Shown piece by piece: positions 1 to 12,294 of a stretch of 64,000 nt of DNA; positions within the stretch are counted from its first letter, which is position 1; each line of letters opens with the position of its first letter. Location: the NCBI GenBank assembly GCA_940337035.1, contig CALNHX010005807.1, positions 1 to 64,000 of the forward strand, in the 5' to 3' direction. The DNA comes from Agriotes lineatus. Taxonomy: Eukaryota; Arthropoda; Insecta; Coleoptera; Elateridae. The notes beneath the pieces were generated by a model. The model was not told where the DNA came from. It did no database searches and saw only the letters and a list, made by a program, of their open reading frames with translations. The translations under genes were made by a program, and so were the position numbers.

Positions 1-375
1 GACATATCGTAGTAACTTCACTAATTTTGCACTATAATTCATGGTGTTTCGGAATAATTACATAAAATACGGTAGTCGTTTTAATTATTTCAAGATAGCA
101 TAATATATTTCATAGTAATCTTATAAAATATCTAACGATTTTAATATTTTTCCGATAATGATAATTTCATTGTTGTTCAAAGTAACTTTATAAAATATTT
201 TAAAAATTTTACTAATTTGACGATAATTGGATAGTTTTTGTAATAATTTCATAAAATATCGTAGTAACTACAATAATTACAAAATAATTTTATTATATTT
301 ATAAAAATTACATAAAATGTAGTTATTTTAATAATTTCAAGATAATTTAAATAGTCCATATTATCGCTTCATAAA
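1..375. repeat. Degenerate AT-rich tandem repeat, about 61-67 bp period
   Basis: A motif like CATAAAATATCGTAGTAA recurs near positions 1, 61, 122, 189, 250 and 311, giving about six diverged units with spacing of 61-67 bases. The array is cut by the window's left edge, so its full length is unknown. Confidence 0.6.
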
Positions 376-1260
376 TGCGATTTTTCAAGAATTTCACGAT
401 CCATGGTTATTTTGATAAAATGATGCAATTTGCTAGTGACTTGGACGGTACTTTTAATTTAGTAAGTTCAGAAGGTTGAATAACACTTCAAGTATTTAAT
501 AGCAAACCTTTAGCGTTTTATAATAATTGTATTGTACTTTACAGTAGCGTCAACAGTTTATATTACGTAATAATTTCAACCTGTGTGTTCACAAACGTTA
601 TACTGGCAGTCATTCAGGAATTTTTGTTCGGTGTTAATAAATAAAGGAAGAATCATAATAAATTTTATTTCTTTACTGCCGGAAAATTTTCTGCTGAAAC
701 AAAAAAAACTGCCTCTCTTTTAAAACAAAGCGCTCCAGAAGTTAATGACTTTTGTCGTAGGTATGGAAAATTCCTACTTTGAAGGCCATAGATGCTTCTG
801 CATAAATTTGCAACTCTTATTTCTAGTATTTAAACAAAACCGACTTAACTTAGAACCATAGAATATAAAATAGTGTTGGATGACTATCCAATCGTTGAAG
901 CAAAAGTTTTAACTTTATTTACTCAAAGCGACAGTAACTTTAAAACAGTGACAATATTCCTTGTCTGACATTACAATAATCATTCCGGCGGTTACATCCA
1001 TAAAATATCGCACTCGCACCCAGCGACCCACAAACTGAGTTCAACCTAACCGCGCGGCCGCGTTCAAGGCCAACTTGTTTCCAAACGGCGTGGAACTAAG
1101 CCAGTGTGTTATTATAGTGGGTAGATTATCATTACATAAACTTATCTACTAAAATGGGTTAAGAGATTGGGAATATTGTGTTTGCGTCAAATGTGGTTAT
1201 TGTAATCAGCATTTATATTGTAATGGTTCTATGCTTCAGCCTATTATATTAAATGGATAA
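376..1260. other. No recognisable gene
   Basis: AT-rich sequence with no convincing exon or element on either strand. A short GC-richer patch at about 1005-1100 has no coding pattern I recognise. Confidence 0.4.
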
Positions 1261-1267
1261 TTACATG

Positions 1268-1895
1268 AGAAAAAAAATCTGGTGTGATACACTCACACAA
1301 CTTCTTTTACAGTGATCTTATAATTAGGCAAAAATTTTATTTTTAATTTTTAATCGTTTCAAACATTTCAAAAATTACAAATTCTACAAAAACGGTACAA
1401 AATAGGTGACAAAGAGAGACAAATTTTCTTTAAAATTTGAAGCTGAATTCAAAAATGTTCTATTTAAAATAGGAGTTAATAAAAAAAAAATTTTGAAGTA
1501 CATATTCAACTGGAAAATCACCTATCTCACATCAATACACATTAAAAATGTGAAGTTCGAAAAAATCGTTAGAGCCGTTTTTAAAAAAATCGAAAAAACT
1601 GAAAAATCACAAGAGTAAACACCTACTTCCGGTTATGCGATTTTCTTCAAAAGCTTGCTGTCTCATCTACATAGTACACAAAACTTATATATGAAGTTTC
1701 AACGCTTTACCTCTTTTCATTTTTTAGGATATTCTGTTCACAGGCTGACAGATTGACAGACAGACAGACCAATGAACAAAAGCATCTTTTTTGGGTCAGG
1801 GGACTATAACGTGAAGATCTGTTGAAAACTCAATTTCCAAATTTGGGTTGAATCCAATGCTTCCCTTGATCGTAAAAGGAAGTAAAAATAGGGAA
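1268..1895. repeat. Dispersed repeat family, copy 1
   Basis: This block matches 29905-30285 over its left part (CTGGTGTGATACACTCACA, then CAGTGATCTTATAATTAG) and its right part (ACGTGAAGATCTG, then GTAAAAGGAAGTA). Near its ends it carries inverted motifs, ACTTC(C)TTTTACAGTG at left and GTAAAAGGAAGT at right, which suggests a non-autonomous terminal-inverted-repeat element. This copy is longer in the middle and includes a short GACA microsatellite at about 1745-1769. The small open frame inside (1406-1618) lacks protein-like content and is not called. Confidence 0.6.
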
Positions 1896-2170
1896 ACACT
1901 AAATAGCTAAATAATAATACAATTTCATTAGCACGATATTATTTGGATCATAATTGATAAATAAAATTAACGATGAAATTAATATAAAACTAAAATTATA
2001 GTTTCTTATTGGAAAATGACAATAAGTCATGCATTTTACTTTATATTAATTTTCATTATGGTAGATAAAATAGTAAAGGAGTAAAGGCATGTACGGATAG
2101 ATGGATGACCTGTAATTAAAAAACATACAGTATGGTATAAATGAAAGGAATAATTAATTATTTCCCAAAA

Positions 2171-2823
2171 CGGTGACTTTACACAAAAATCCTGAACCCC
2201 GTCGATTTTTATTTTTAAACGGGGGTTCAGTCAGATTTTCTTTTTATTCGTGACGTCATCTGTGTGAGCGTGGTGACGTCATCGATGATTTTTGTACATA
2301 GAAATGTGGTCATGCGATACCTTCTTTGAAAGTCGTTTAATTAGCTATCCAACCATATCAACAAGTTTAAGTAATTGATTTTTGTATACTGTCAAAAAAA
2401 TTATTTATAAAATTGCAACTCAAAGAACGCATACGTATCGATTATGGCACAAATAACTCGGAAGTTATAGAAAAACTTTGAGATTTCACATGCTCGTCTT
2501 TCTGACTGTATCATAGCTGAGGATCGTCAACTTGAGCACTTTCATTAAATTTGATTGTAGTTTCTCAAATAAGAATATTGCAGTAATAAAATGTTTCCAC
2601 AGTGTACCCAAACTAAATTACTTAAACTTGTGGATGTGGTTGGATAGATAATTAAAAGACTTTTCAAAGGAAGTATCGCATGACCCACATTTCTATTTAA
2701 AAAGATCATCGATGACGTTATCACTCTCACACAGATAACGTCACGAATAAAAAGAAAATCTGAGGGAACGCCCGTTTAAAAATAAAAATTGACGGGGATC
2801 AGCATTTCTCTGTATAGTCGCCG
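2171..2823. repeat. Foldback element with ~220-bp inverted arms
   Basis: The left arm (about 2171-2395, starting CGGTGACTTTACAC) is repeated in reverse complement at about 2599-2823 (ending in the complement, CGGCGACTATACAG). Both arms contain AAACGGG, TTTCTTTTTATTCGTGACG and CATCGATGA. A spacer of about 200 bases separates them. No open transposase frame exists. No clear target-site duplication was found. Confidence 0.75.
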
Positions 2824-2825
2824 AT

Positions 2826-4121
2826 TTACGAAATAATGAATTTGTTTCTTTCATTTTCACCATACAAGAACAAGAAACTGTTAAAATTGAATTTAGTTGG
2901 ATAAGGATGCAGCTCTGCATGTGAGCTTTTGGATGAGTAACATGATGGTGATAAAATGTGGTTTTATATTTTGCTATTACAAAGACATTTTCAATAAATA
3001 TAATAATGTTTATTTAATTAAAAAGTCAAATTTTTAACAGCAACTATGAAAATTTGTAACTAGGCTGTGTGTTAGGAGAAGAGTCGTATTAAAAATAAAC
3101 AGTGTAATACTTTCCCTAAGAAAAATATACACATTTTCTGAATGTATAACTAAATTAGAAAGTATCCAATCGAAGGAAGCTTGAATAATTTCCAATTATA
3201 GTACAATTTGAAGTAAAATATGTGTTATTTATTAACATGTACCTAAAGTAATGGAATGTCGGCATCATAGGATGTAAGGTATATGGAGGACATTGGTGTT
3301 GGCTGGTTGGAATTTCAATTAGCAGAGATCTGCCTAATTGCTGCGATCTAGTACTAGAGAGCTTTTTAATAAGGTTAGACTAATATTGTGTGTCGAAGAT
3401 CGGAACAAAACGTATCTGAAAGTAACAATTTATTACAAATAAAAGCAAACAGAATATGGTTGTTTTGATTCGTGTTCCTCCGCAGAAGTTGCGGATTGTT
3501 ATAGTCCGGGCAGTTCTACGGAGGATTTGTTTTTCGCGCCTAGTTGGCGGATTTATTTTGTTACTGCTATCTATGCATGATTTGAGCTTTTATTTCAAAA
3601 AGCCATGTGCTACTTGAGTTTACGAAAGCTCAGTTGAATACCTGGACACACTTGTCGTTAATTGGTAAAGATTCGTTGGCGCCCTTTCGGTTTTTAATTA
3701 TTTGTTAGTACTAAAAGAGCTGCATTCCGTCTTCCTGACTAGCCGACTTGCAACTGTATCGAAATAGTCATAAAGTTTGTTTTGTTTTGAGAGAGTTATC
3801 CGACTAATCGTTTTTGATGCTAACAACATAACTATCTTATACTAAGTCGATCTGGCATTTGAATGTATAAGGATTTGTGCAAGCTTTGATGGAATGTAAT
3901 TTTGGATCACAAATTTATTTCATATATCCACAAAGAAGGAACGCTACAATGTATTGTTCTAGCTATACACGAGTTTATTTGCACTGCAACAGTTCCAGAC
4001 TTTTTTTTAAACATTATGGCATACCTATAACATGTAATAATACGTTTTAAAAGTGCTAGTATTGTTCTTTCTTATATTTGCTGTGTAAAGCTAACCTCAC
4101 ACTATTTATTCTTTTTTACAG
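2826..4121 (+). other. Probable intron of Ly6-like gene A
   Basis: AT-rich non-coding sequence that ends in a good splice acceptor (pyrimidine run, then ACAG at 4118-4121) directly before the cysteine-rich exon. No earlier Ly6 exon was recognised between 1 and 4121, so the intron probably extends beyond the left edge. Confidence 0.45.
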
Positions 4122-4359
4122 ACAACCAGTTGAAGCAAGACAACATCCTGTCTGGCTGTGAAACCACCCCCAAGCCTGCCACAATAGATAAGAATCTCAA
4201 GCTGTGCCAACCTGACAACAGGTACGAAGTGAAGGACTGCAAAGTGTGCGACACCGACTTGTGCAATTTCATCAACGCCGCCCCTGCAACACTGCCAGCT
4301 TTTTCGCCATTGTGTGCCTGGCTGGTCTCTATATCATCAATAACTTTGCCAGAGGTTAG
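4122..4359 (+). CDS. Ly6/uPAR three-finger protein, last exon only (gene A)
   Basis: This exon follows an acceptor at 4120-4121 and begins with the last two bases of a split codon, as do the last exons of genes B, C and D. It encodes NQLKQDN, then C-x(14)-C, then YEVKDCKVCDTDLCN. The C-x-x-C-x-x-D-L-C-N ending is the signature of Ly6/uPAR domains. In the Cys-rich frame the C-terminus after LCNFINAA is weakly hydrophobic and runs on to a stop at 4391. From 4288 the frame shifted by one base deletion or insertion instead reads ASFFAIVCLAGLYIINNF and stops at 4357-4359, a typical GPI-anchor signal. A one-base frameshift, real or from sequencing, is therefore likely near 4275-4290. The upstream exons (signal peptide, first Cys-rich exon) are not in the window. 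The protein is expected to be GPI-anchored at the cell surface; its function is unknown. Confidence 0.75.
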
Positions 4360-4610
4360 TTGTTATACTTGTACAGTGTTCATAATGCCATAGTTAATTT
4401 ATTTTTGTAAAGGCTCACTATAACTAGCAATTATTGTATAATATGAACCATGCTGTAAATAATTTATTTACATGATGTGATATCAAAGCCTAGTTAAAAA
4501 AATTAGTTTGCTTTTTTCTACAAAAAATGATATTTTATAAGCGCAATAATGTGTAATTTACTGTACTGCTAAGGTAATAAGAGAACTGGTGTTTGTATAT
4601 TTGTAATAAT

Positions 4611-4616
4611 AATAAA
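4611..4616 (+). terminator. Candidate polyadenylation signal of gene A
   Basis: AATAAA lies about 250 bases after the tail-frame stop at 4359. The hexamer is common in AT-rich DNA, so support is positional only. Confidence 0.35.
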
Positions 4617-5999
4617 ATAATATAGGTATTTCAACCACTGTTACTATGTGATGTGTATTAAATCACAAGTTTAAAATAAAAGTAGTGTATAACGTCCAAC
4701 ACACGCCTGTAAAAATTTATGAGACTCTTCACACCTGAGTTCCTCTCATCAAAACAGGGGAAAGTATCATTAGCATTACTAACCGACAAACCATGACGAA
4801 AATGTACATTTTTGTCCGTTAACAGGCTAAACACGTGTAGCCAGTGTCGAAGGCAGCAGAAGAATTTAAGAATTTACATTCAAATGTGTTAGCAAATAGT
4901 AACTTTAAGTACATTTCTACAGGAAAAACAATTGGAAATAAAAAACGATGGCAATAAATGTTAGTATCAAACGTTAAGTTTATACCTAGTTAAATACTAC
5001 TGATAGAGAAGCTTGTTTGTTAGAGAGAAACGATGCCCGAATGCATTTATTAAAACTGTAGTATTTGCAAAGGGGCCTGGGAAATATTGAAGAACATGAC
5101 TTAAGGATTGGTCCTGAAAGCAACGACAAAATTTTGATAGTTTATGCCAACAATATATTAGTGTATTTTTGATACAAGATGTATAATTTTAACGTGTTAT
5201 TCCGGCCCTGGTTAAGCTAAAATAGGCCCCCCATGTGAATCTAGCAAACCTAAAAGCGTCGATCCAACCACAAATTTGCTCCCTTTTCTTATGATGTTTG
5301 TTAAAGACCGGAAGTATGATTAAAATAAGCTGTCTTGTATGGTGTTTATTAGTGCTGATCGATGCAGGTATGTATTGGTTTTTTGCTTGTTTGAAATTTA
5401 ATGTCATTAAACAGTTCGGACAGAATCAGGACATGTGGCGCCATTACAGTTTATTTTAAACTATACATCCTTAGCTCTCTGTTAGACTGCAGCCAATAAA
5501 ACTTTGTGACTTACAATCAATGGTTGTCTCTAACAACATGTGAAAAAATATACGTAAAAAACATATATTATTTTTAATTTAACGTTGGTATATCTGTGTT
5601 GTATCGCAGTTACATAGAAAACTGAACTTACATATTTTTTATCTGTGATAAATTCTTCTTTTTGTATGAACATAAACTTATTGGATATTTAAAAAACGAA
5701 ACGACCTGTATATCTAGTGATGGTCAATCTCTTATAAACCTTGTTCTAACTTTAGATTCACCTTTTAGTCTGAGTTTTCTATCACTTGAATATAAAAAAA
5801 AATTAAAGTTTTTCCATTATTAAAACCCATACAGAAGTAGAATAATTTCCATGATGATCTCAAACTAATTCCATGGCGAAACTGTCAAAATTAGTAAAAA
5901 CGATTACCTTGGTTAACGGATATTATCAAGTTAATGATGAAACTAAGTGATCAAGCTTATGTAAAAATGTAGAGGGTCTAGAATTGCTCCTGACTGAAG
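4617..5999. other. No recognisable gene
   Basis: AT-rich intergenic sequence. The 72-codon minus-strand open frame at 5189-5407 has no recognisable domain. Confidence 0.4.
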
Positions 6000-6480
6000 C
6001 TGTTATAAAAATGCTGCGTAATATACTAGAACTACTCAAGAGATCAAACGTGAAAAACGAGCAACATCTGAATTTAAGCTTGGTAACAATCAGTCAGCTT
6101 CTCGTGGAGAACTAACCTCTTTTGAAAAATAGAAACATTTAAAAACACGAATTACCTGTTGACCTTCAACACCCACAGGAATTAGTGATTACTTCGTCAG
6201 TTGTGTCCCTTCTCCGGATAATGATTCTACTGAATTATTAATTTTTTATAGAAATAATAAAAAAATTGAATGTCAACATTGTAAACTTCTCCACAGTCGA
6301 AGCTGCTACTGTTTTTAAATAAATATGAATGTGACAATCTAAGCATCCAATCATCAAGGATTGTTGTCCATAATATTATCATACTTAACACACATTTTAC
6401 ATGTTTGTTTATCCAACAACGTATTTCCAGTTGCTGATTTAACACTGTTGGAAACAATATTTAGTAAATAAACATGATAG
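6000..6480 (+). pseudogene. Possible LINE reverse-transcriptase debris
   Basis: Forward-strand translation, with several frame changes and stops, gives a stretch like SYLTHILHVCLSNNVFPVAD. This resembles the segment of non-LTR reverse transcriptases before the catalytic palm (Asn, short gap, FP). Only one motif supports it. Confidence 0.25.
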
Positions 6481-7290
6481 TAGCAGTGGCGTGCTACATA
6501 TTTAAGAAATAACATATTATAGGAAAGAATTTAAAAGTAAGTAACTTAAATCTGAATATATCTGTTATTTAAGAATTTTACCTAAATCACGAACGTCAGT
6601 GCTCAAAAAAGTCAATCCTTGCTTGCATGTAATATTGGACATTAAATTCACTAAACCTCCAAATGCTACTGATCATGGTCTCTTAATCATTTATGATATC
6701 TTCGTACCACTAAATACTACAAAAATAAAAGGATGTGAAAAATAACTTGATTTATCGTAGGTACATGAATTGTTACCAACCAGAGGCGTAGCTAGAGATC
6801 AGCGGGCCTGTATCATAAACTGCCAAGTGCCCCCCCCCCACTCTCACCCCCCATAAGGGTATTATCAAATAAACGTATAAAAATATGAACTCAATATTTA
6901 TTTTTTGACAAAATGAAATATAATTATAAAAAACTAATTGAAAAGTAAAATTTAATTACATATTTTTACTAACTGATATTACGTAAAATGAAGTGTAAAT
7001 CATAGTTTACAGTCTACACATCTCTACATAAGTAAGGAACACGTAAATGTTAAATAACAAGAAACAAGTTTAATAAGTTTTAATTTTCTTCTTTCTGCCT
7101 ATTGCTACCGTAACAGGAATTGTCAAAAACAGCATGCAAGCAGTTATTACCTGGGGAAAGTTTGAAGCCATACTAATATAATTTTATTAATATTAATTCT
7201 GGTAATTCTTTAATTGTATGAATCTGTTCAGGTGACTGCGGCTGGACGGCTGCGCCGGGGCCAAGCGCATTCTATCGTGATTGGGAGGGG

Positions 7291-7649
7291 GGGGGGTCAA
7301 ACACTTTCCGCTTCATTAGGAGGAAAAAGCAAAAGAGCACCGTAGGTCAACGTGTTAACCACGCCAGAGACGAAACTCTTTTTGCAAGGGAAAGGATAGA
7401 AGAGCACGGTAACTCAACGTGTCAACCATGTCAGAGGCGAAACTTGACTGAGTCTGACGTGGTTGACACGTTGAGTTACCGTGCTCTTCTATCCCTTCCC
7501 TTGCAATAAGAGTTTCGCCTCTGGCGTGGTTAACACGTTGAGTTACGGGTGCTCTTTTTGATTTTTCCTCCTGATGAAGTCCCTTCCGAAAGTGGGCGAA
7601 ACGTTGAGTTCGTCGACCTCAATAATGACACGGTCCCAATCCCGGAAGT
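7291..7649. repeat. Palindromic MITE, family copy 1
   Basis: Most of this element is one imperfect palindrome (about 7302-7590, centre near 7447). Both arms carry two copies of a ~35-base motif around CGTGTTAACCACGCCAGAG and GCACGGTAACTCAACGTG. The right terminal part (GAAAGTGGGCGAAACGTTGAG, then ACACGGTCCCA and CCCGGAAGT) recurs at the ends of 12557-12961 and 19526-19887. The three blocks therefore belong to one family of non-autonomous inverted-repeat elements. Confidence 0.7.
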
Positions 7650-8344
7650 CGTTTTTTACTTAATGACAATGGGCCGTGAAAGCCTCCGAAGTCATCTTAA
7701 GGTCGTTTTCGCACAAAAATTGCAAAAAGCTACGATCCTTTATTCGAAATTTGTTTGCGCCACAGTGGGTCCGTTGAGCAACTTTCAAGTCACATATGTA
7801 TCTGTTGTGGGTAGTCTTATTACTCTACCTCATAGATTAGCATTCAGATGGGAGCGATATTAATTGTCGAGTGGTCACCCTGCTCAGTACCGATCCAGTT
7901 GACTGCGAAAAAGGTTTCGCATATCCACGGATTAGAACTAAGTTTATTGCAAACCTGGCACTTCATCCACTGCACCACCAAGGTAGTAAGTCGTAATATT
8001 ATGAACGATCATAGTTACCATGAAAACCCTCAAATCACTTGTTTAATAATAGCTGGCTCAATGTCAGTGGTTTACTTACCACATTATTCTGAAAAACTAT
8101 GGTCGAACCGTTTAAGAATCACGCATTTACTAATTGCTTCTCTGAATTTTTGTCTTCTTTCTTTAATAATTTATTATTAACGTCAATTCTGATTTTCTTT
8201 GGTTTCCCACCCTCACCATTTGATTGCCATTATATTGAACCTAACAGATTTTATGATATTAATACTAACTATGATGATACTGAACTTATCAAACAAAAAT
8301 TATTACCAATAATTGCTCAGTACGAACTCAACAAAACAAATTCT
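7650..8344. other. Unassigned open frames, no recognised gene
   Basis: Overlapping forward frames of about 104-114 codons occur here (7549-7863, 7848-8180, 8099-8443). None has a domain I recognise, and the last one crosses the left edge of the duplicated block without being preserved in the second copy. Confidence 0.35.
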
Positions 8345-8691
8345 TTGGAGCCTTCGATTTTTATGAATCAAGTAATACAGGTCGATAATCCCATTTACGA
8401 AAGTCTAGAGCTAGCTGAGACACAACTGACGCTGCCACTCTAGCTGTCAGTGCTGGGTCACGCCATCACGTCACACTTTGAGTGGCATGGCGAGTCGGTG
8501 TGGAGTTCGAGTAGGTGTTCCCGCGCCAAACACACTTTTTTATGCATACAAGAGCTCAATGCTTCATGAAGAAACTTCGGTTTTCGGAACCTTTCCAATT
8601 ACGAAATTTCGGACACGGGATGGTGGACCTGTGTGCGTTTTCATGTTATAAATTGAAACAGACAGAAAGAGGAAGGGAGAGAGAGAAAGGA

Positions 8692-8794
8692 ATGCATGTG
8701 GCTGCTGGTTGGTTTCGAATTTTTGAAGCTCTTGCAGTGTGCTCGATTGTATTTGGTTTAATATTTCAATGTTTAACTTGAACAGTTGTGGTGC
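8692..8794 (+). pseudogene. Decayed signal-peptide exon of Ly6-like gene B
   Basis: This aligns without gaps to exon 1 of gene C (18907-18964). The splice donor GTGAGT is kept at 8795. The codon matching C's start is GTG at 8737, and the TTA of C is TGA at 8779-8781, an in-frame stop six codons before the splice site. An upstream in-frame ATG at 8692 reads MHVAAGWFRIFEALAVCSIV and runs into that stop. The TATA box of C (TATAAAAG, 18714) corresponds to CATACAAG at 8545. As read, this exon cannot supply B with a signal peptide, unless B uses another first exon or the stop is a sequencing error. Confidence 0.7.
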
Positions 8795-8926
8795 GTGAGT
8801 GTCCTTTACAGATAGACAATTGCCAATCACGTGATCTATTCCATGCACCCAAACGTATAGGGTGAGCATTATTTCAGTTGCAGGTACTCTGTTATGAAAA
8901 CTATGTGTTTTGCTTTAGTGATATAG

Positions 8927-11900
8927 TATTTAACAGTTTTCATAATATATACCAAAAGTGGCCAATTTTAGGATATTGCTATGAACTAGGCCCCTACTTA
9001 GGCGAATTTGCCTTTAATAAAAGAAAAATGATTGGAAACCGTTTTCCACCCCCTTCCACCCTTGCACCTAAATCCATGTACTACAATATGAATCGTGCTG
9101 CCTAGTCCCGATCTTAGGCTTATTAAAATACAAATATTTTATCACCAAATTGAACGATTTTGGTGCCATTGTAACATTCTGCCCTTCTGCTAATAAGGGC
9201 GTTGAATTAATTAATCACCATTGGGTAGCTTTCTCAGTCGGAGATTAATTGGTTCAGTCAGATATACACTTTGAGACCAGCAAACAAAACACCAGGATAA
9301 TTTTAGACAGTTTAATTATAGTGTAATGTATTTACAAACATAAGTATTATTCATTAAAACCAAATAAAATGTATTTTTCAATGAATTGAACAATTTTACG
9401 GGACGTCCTGTTGCGTGTTCCTTACGTCCCGGCAACCCGTCTTGCATCCGTGTGTCGATGGTCCGGCAGTTCGAGCCTTGGAAAAATCGACGGGACGCCA
9501 CTGGTCGGAAGTCGATTCGCCAAAATTGATTCGCGGCGGTGCCAATTTTCGGGCTCGAATATCAGGTTTAATGTCGAAAGCACGTGTAACTGCAAATATA
9601 GGTTAATTCGATCATGTCAGGATTTATGACTTACAACACCGGGATAGTGCTGCAAGTCCCGGTGACTCGGCGGTGTGTTTGTGCGGGATGCTACGGAATG
9701 GAAGCCAACGACAATTTTTTACCTGGGCCCCAGCTTCGTATCTTCAGCACACGACAGGTTAAGGTCGTTGCGGCAGTCGCTCTCCGGAGATGCGGTGGGA
9801 AGTTGTTTGAAACGGTGAGTAGATCTCTGTAGTCAACAAATATTAAAAGCAAACTTAAAGGGGCCTTTGAAGTTGGGTCGTCGTGCCAGGCTGCGATAAC
9901 ATGAAATCTGATACGGCCAGGTCGGGCAAATTTACGCTGTTTGGCTGATGTAATTATTACGAAATAAACATATGAAACGGCCTGGCTAATAAACCCTCGT
10001 TTCGAATAAGTCTTCCAGGAAATTTGTTACAACTATCTGCCAACAGGATTTGGGCTAAAAGTTTACGTTGAGTCCCAGGTTATAACATGCGTTGGTTTAA
10101 TCAGCGAAACGGTTCCCCAGCGAGAGCATCGCCTCAGAGAGCTGATTCTTCAGGAAGGGATTTATTTAGGCGTTAGCTAGGAACACGGCCTCCAGTATTG
10201 GAGTCGTCGGTTCAACTTAGCTACAGGAAATATTTAGGATAGCGGATTCCAAAGTGTAAAGGGGGAATTCTGCTTTAAAAGAGCTCCGTGCTTACTTTTA
10301 TACGTTTGGCGTCGTGTTATCGTGGTAGCCCACCACGTCCATCCTATGGTGGGGACGAGCGGCGCGCGGATTGTTTGTAATTTCGGCCCAGGCTGTACTG
10401 GTGACTGCTTATCTCCTCCCTCGGACGTCGGCAAGAAGCGATAATGCTTGAAGGGGCGAAGTGTATATTTAATTACATTATTTAATGTCTGTATGAAAAA
10501 TTTAAACGAGGCAAGCGTTACACCTTTATTTTATTTTAATTATCCGCAATAAAATTCGGCTGCTATGGTGAACATAAAACTCTGTCTCGGGTTTAGGTCG
10601 CTAAATTAGAAATACTGGTTGATCAAACTAACTTTTATTAGCTCCAATTCAACTAGGATTTCTTATTTGTGAACGCACCACAACTAAATCTGCAGTAGCT
10701 AACCTCAAAACTGACATGAACACAAAACAGTGTGCCCTCGTAAAATCGAAGCCAATAATTAATTCTCACCTAGTAACAGCACTAACGGCTTTTGTTCTAT
10801 CGTGACGTAGAATTGACGGCAACTATGTTTTACATCCCGCCAAAGGTGAAAAATGCAGCGTCATCCTGCATTTTTTAAGGACGCCACCTAAATTTATGGA
10901 TTCTGGAATGCACTGGACAATCGGGAACTATGGCAATGCGTAGCGGAAGCCCCAATCTTCCAGTCCCCAGCAATATGAAAAGTCTCTGTACGACCAAAAT
11001 TGCGCAAATACCTGGTTTCAAAAAGCTTCCAATGATGAGCCGCACCACTCAGGGGACGCCAACTCGTTTTTCCTAAGCTGGTTTTGTTGAAGATGAAAAA
11101 TCACCACATACACATCATTAAGATTGACAAACTGGTTCAATTTGTGCCCAACACTTTAGGGGTTAATAAAACCAACACTATGGATATGTTTTATTAACAA
11201 AATCAAACCTTCTATGGGAGCTGTTATGAAACAATGTTAACATCTTGGGCAATTTTTAAGCTCTCTTTAGTGGTTGTTAAACAAAAGAAAAACTCGTATC
11301 TTAGCAACATATCACAACAATTGTTTAAAAAGGAAATAAGGTTTGTCATTTTAAAATTAACTATAGACTAAGGTTTTGATAACATTATTAATTCTTACAG
11401 GCTAAATAAATGTTTTTCTTAGGTAGAATGCACTATACTTAATACTCTACTAATTTCACTGTGTTTTTAACCGCACTGTTATATCTGTAGTATATTATGC
11501 ACTTAATGTCCTTCGTTCTATTTCTTTGCCATTCGTAGGTTGCTTCTTGTAACGTTTCTATTCTGTATACTGCAAACGTTAATGCCACCATCGTCGAATA
11601 CAATCTAACTGCATTCGTACTTCCAAAAGCTTCTCAAATCTGAGCCCAAGAACGTAAACCTTTTAAACTAGCTCTCATGTTACCTTTGCCTCAATTTGTG
11701 AAACTCAGCTGCACCCATCAGTGCAGTATCTCAATAAAAGTAAGCTAAGCTTGCACTAATTAAAATAATTAATTATGTGCCTCGGTTTGACTTTTAATGC
11801 CTTCTAGTTCAAGTGGCTAGCAGAATTGTAGAAAGCACGAAACTATCGCACTATGTTATATTTAACGTAAATAATATAAATAAAACTTACTAGCAACCTG

Positions 11901-12108
11901 AGTTCCGCACCTGATTTAGTAGTGCAGCAACGTATTAACAGCGGCGACTGTTAAATTATAACGGCCTTGGCTGTTATGGGTGACACGTCGATCAAGCAGA
12001 TAGTACTGATATACGCAGTAGTACAACAACATGTAGGTCTTGTGAAAATTAATAATGTGTCAAATATTACTAAACACTACACAATAATAGCCAATCGATT
12101 CTGAGTTT
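8927..12108. mobile_element. 3.2-kb insertion in intron 1 of gene B, unclassified
   Basis: Gene C has only about 30 bases at the matching point (19102-19130), so this block was gained by copy 1 or lost by copy 2. It includes a GC- and CpG-richer stretch (about 9400-10450) unlike its surroundings. Possible LTR-like start TGTAACATTCTGCCC at 9171 resembles TGTAACATTTCGCCC at 23118. No gag, pol or transposase motif is readable. The short open frames at 9316-9832 and 10234-10434 are not protein-like. Confidence 0.45.
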
Positions 12109-12294
12109 AATTATTATTATTTAAGTGGAAGATCCTTTACTCAGTTTGCCCTTGAAGATGTTGAATGGACAATTATCTGAAAAAATGCATTTGTACAGCA
12201 TTGATTGCAGAATATACTGCCAGATACAACAATAATTGATTAGGTTGCAAGTTGATAGTTGTTTTTGCTCTTCGTATATTTCTCTATTTTTCAG

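Noticed and set aside
6783..7290. hAT-like ends (GGCGTAGCTAG near 6785, C10 and G10 runs near 6831 and 7285)
   Set aside because: No matching inverted terminus at the right side; homopolymer runs alone are not evidence.
7549..8443. Three overlapping forward frames of 104-114 codons
   Set aside because: No recognised domain, partly inside a MITE, and not preserved where the duplicated copy could show it.
12252..12294. Apparent signal peptide directly joined to exon 2 of gene B
   Set aside because: The hydrophobic translation comes from the pyrimidine tract of the splice acceptor; there is no ATG and the same tract occurs in C, which has a true exon 1.
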